Assembly (NCBI GenBank): GCA_902495705.1
Contig: CABUXT010000016.1
Span: 1 to 48,240, forward strand
Reading direction: 5' to 3'
DNA length: 48,240 nucleotides
Source: an uncultured cyanobacterium
GTDB lineage: Bacteria; Cyanobacteriota; Vampirovibrionia; Gastranaerophilales; Gastranaerophilaceae
The notes under the pieces are model-generated. The model did no database searches. It was given only the letters and a program-made list of their open reading frames with translations, and was not told the origin of the DNA. Of the stretch, positions 47,029 through 48,240 are shown in pieces. The position numbers and the translations under genes were made by a program. Numbering within the stretch: the stretch's first letter is position 1; each line of letters opens with the position of its first letter.

Positions 47029-47616
47029 TTATTTATCTTCAACCCTTCCCATCGGACATGGACAAGGTCTTGGATTTCCGAACGGTCTCATTTGCGGATT
47101 TGATTTGTAATAATCTTTTTGATGAGCGGCTTTTTTAAAATCATTTTTTTCTAATTTTTTAATCATAGCATATTTTGCGCGTTGGTCATGATTTAGCGAT
47201 TTTTTGAATTGTTTGTTTTCTTTATTTACCAAAGATTCGATATCTTTTTTCACCTTGCGAACAACTTTTTTCTGACAATTAATCTCTCTATCACTTGCAC
47301 CTGCTTGTTTTAGAGCCTTAACTTTGTAACTTTCTTTAATCAATTCATTGAATTTTACATCGTATAATGGTGAATTTTCATTTATCATATCTTCACGCAA
47401 TTTGATTTGCTCATCTGTCAAATTCAACGCGTTATATACTGTTGCACGCTCCTGTTGGATATTTTTCATATATTTTTTGTAGCGCATAGCTTCTTTTGGA
47501 TAATTGCAATCTTTTTGACAAGCACATTGGTCTTTTTTAATTGGACAAGACTCTGCAAAAGCAACAGATGTTCCTGCCAAAATCAAACCTAGGCAAATTA
47601 ATAAAAATTTCTTCAT
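47029..47616 (-). CDS. Exported Spy/CpxP-like helical protein
   Basis: 195 residues. The signal peptide (MKKFLLICLGLILAGTSVAFA) is followed by a Cys-rich start (ESCPIKKDQCACQKDCNYP) and a long basic helical region with NLTDEQIKLREDMI, an LTXXQ-like motif of the Spy/CpxP family of periplasmic chaperones and metal-stress proteins; a second candidate, SLNHDQRAKY, follows about 90 residues later, as the family requires. The C-terminus (RPCPCPMGRVEDK) adds more cysteines, which suggests metal binding. ATG at 47616 with AAGGAGAG upstream is chosen over the in-frame start at 47652. Confidence 0.75.
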   Translation of the reverse strand: MKKFLLICLGLILAGTSVAFAESCPIKKDQCACQKDCNYPKEAMRYKKYMKNIQQERATVYNALNLTDEQIKLREDMINENSPLYDVKFNELIKESYKVKALKQAGASDREINCQKKVVRKVKKDIESLVNKENKQFKKSLNHDQRAKYAMIKKLEKNDFKKAAHQKDYYKSNPQMRPFGNPRPCPCPMGRVEDK

Positions 47617-47665
47617 ATCATCTCTCCTTATACTTTTTCTTGATTTTGCCATTAAAATAAAAATT

Positions 47666-47700
47666 TTTCAAATGTATGGTATTTGTAGTAAAATCAAGGT
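47666..47700 (+). promoter_or_regulatory. Promoter predicting a leaderless mrnC mRNA
   Basis: TTTCAA (47666-47671), 17 bp, TAAAAT (47689-47694), CAAGGT, then the ATG at 47701. The AAGG is only 1 nt from the ATG, too close for a normal SD. Confidence 0.55.
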
Positions 47701-48069
47701 ATGGAAGATATTAATCTAAGAAATTATGCATATTTAGGGGATGCGGTTTGGGAATTATACATCCGCGAAAAAACAATTCTGCAAACAAACAATGCAAAAA
47801 AATTGCACCAAATGACAACTGACCTTGTCAAAACATCCAAACAATATGAACTTTTACATTTTTTAGAACCACATTTGACAGAAGAAGAGATTGAAATCAC
47901 AAGACGTGCAAGAAATTTACCTATACCTGTCGGCAGACGCAACATTCAGCACGAATATCGCTGTGCGACAGCATTTGAGGCGTTAATTGGTTGGTGGCAT
48001 TTGAATGATAAAAAAAGGCTTGATGAAATTTTGACCTTGTTGGAAGGAAATGACAATATAAGATTTTGA
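47701..48069 (+). CDS. mrnC: Mini-ribonuclease III
   Basis: 122 residues consisting of an RNase III catalytic domain without the dsRNA-binding domain. YLGDAVWELYIR (residues 11-22) and FEALIGWWHL near the C-terminus are the MrnC forms of the RNase III metal-binding motifs; RRARNLPIPVGRRN matches the conserved middle segment. MrnC matures 23S rRNA ends in Firmicutes and Cyanobacteria. Family members are often next to cysS, which is not here. The ATG is 6 nt after TAAAAT. It is divergent from the Spy-like gene. Confidence 0.92.
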   Translation: MEDINLRNYAYLGDAVWELYIREKTILQTNNAKKLHQMTTDLVKTSKQYELLHFLEPHLTEEEIEITRRARNLPIPVGRRNIQHEYRCATAFEALIGWWHLNDKKRLDEILTLLEGNDNIRF

Positions 48070-48079
48070 AAATTTAAAA

Positions 48080-48240
48080 GCTAAAAAAGGGCAAAAAGGC
48101 AGGTCTTTAAATGTCATTCTAAAAGCTTAGAAAATTTGTGGGAAGTATGAGCACATAATTTTCTTGCTATTCAGAATCTATCAATGTTGATTTTAAAAAT
48201 TGACCTCTATGCATTACTTTTCAATCAAATGGATAGACCC
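48080..48240. repeat. Interspersed repeat island, cut by the window end
   Basis: A hairpin unit beginning GTCATTCTAAAAGCTTAG (about 48112-48178), the linker ending ATCAAATGGATAGACCC, and the start of the next unit at 48228-48240. Same order as at 13616 and 9153. No gene is seen after 48069. Confidence 0.8.

Noticed and set aside
1..48240. tRNA, rRNA, SRP RNA, RNase P RNA, tmRNA
   Set aside because: I looked for tRNA T-loop patterns and known conserved cores by eye and saw none; a covariance-model search would be needed to exclude them.

Overview
The window looks like a chromosomal segment of a gut Gastranaerophilales bacterium (class Vampirovibrionia, formerly Melainabacteria, the non-photosynthetic sister lineage of Cyanobacteria). 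The reasons are low GC; several prepilin-like proteins with the core GFTLAEVLITLGIIG; lineage-type proteins of unknown function; a homologue of the cyanobacterial Fe-S protein LdpA; a cyanobacterial-style HEAT-repeat protein; the yggS-sepF pair; and HydG, which points to fermentative [FeFe] hydrogenase metabolism. This placement is inferred from protein character, not from a marker-gene tree.

Layout. 1-5.3 kb: GIY-YIG fragment, prepilin/XRE cassette A, an orphan DNA methyltransferase divergent from mutL. 5.3-11.3 kb: a small coil protein; the minus-strand operon rplI - MetE/UroD-like - CooC-like ATPase - folD; a DUF2023-like gene; yggS-sepF. 11.3-16 kb: a candidate type I toxin-antitoxin module, ffh, a secreted small protein and a 594-residue filament-like protein. 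16-21.7 kb: ROK sugar kinase, class II aldolase, and a coupled trio of serine hydrolase, LdpA-like protein and phosphopantetheinyl transferase. 21.7-28 kb: a second candidate type I module, glmU, a lineage membrane protein, hydG, Nudix, HAD, zinc-ribbon membrane protein, ispF. 28.5-33.8 kb: a four-gene lineage operon behind a structured leader, then an overlapping histidine kinase/double-receiver pair. 33.8-39.9 kb: prepilin/XRE cassettes B and C flanking a HEAT protein and a soluble GAF histidine kinase. 40-48 kb: uracil-DNA glycosylase, alanine/Na+ symporter, gatA, a coiled-coil protein, LptF/G permease, two exported proteins and Mini-RNase III.

Three patterns cut across the genes. (1) The same divergent arrangement, one prepilin-like gene facing one small XRE-type regulator, occurs three times, and two of the prepilins share almost identical 5' DNA. 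(2) At least eight genes have a -10 hexamer exactly 6 nt before an ATG, which predicts leaderless mRNAs; the best have a -35 box at 17-18 bp. (3) Almost every long intergenic gap is filled with short interspersed inverted repeats from a few families, most ending in TTCTGAA / TTCAGAA-type arms. No rRNA, tRNA, CRISPR array, phage or transposase gene was recognised.
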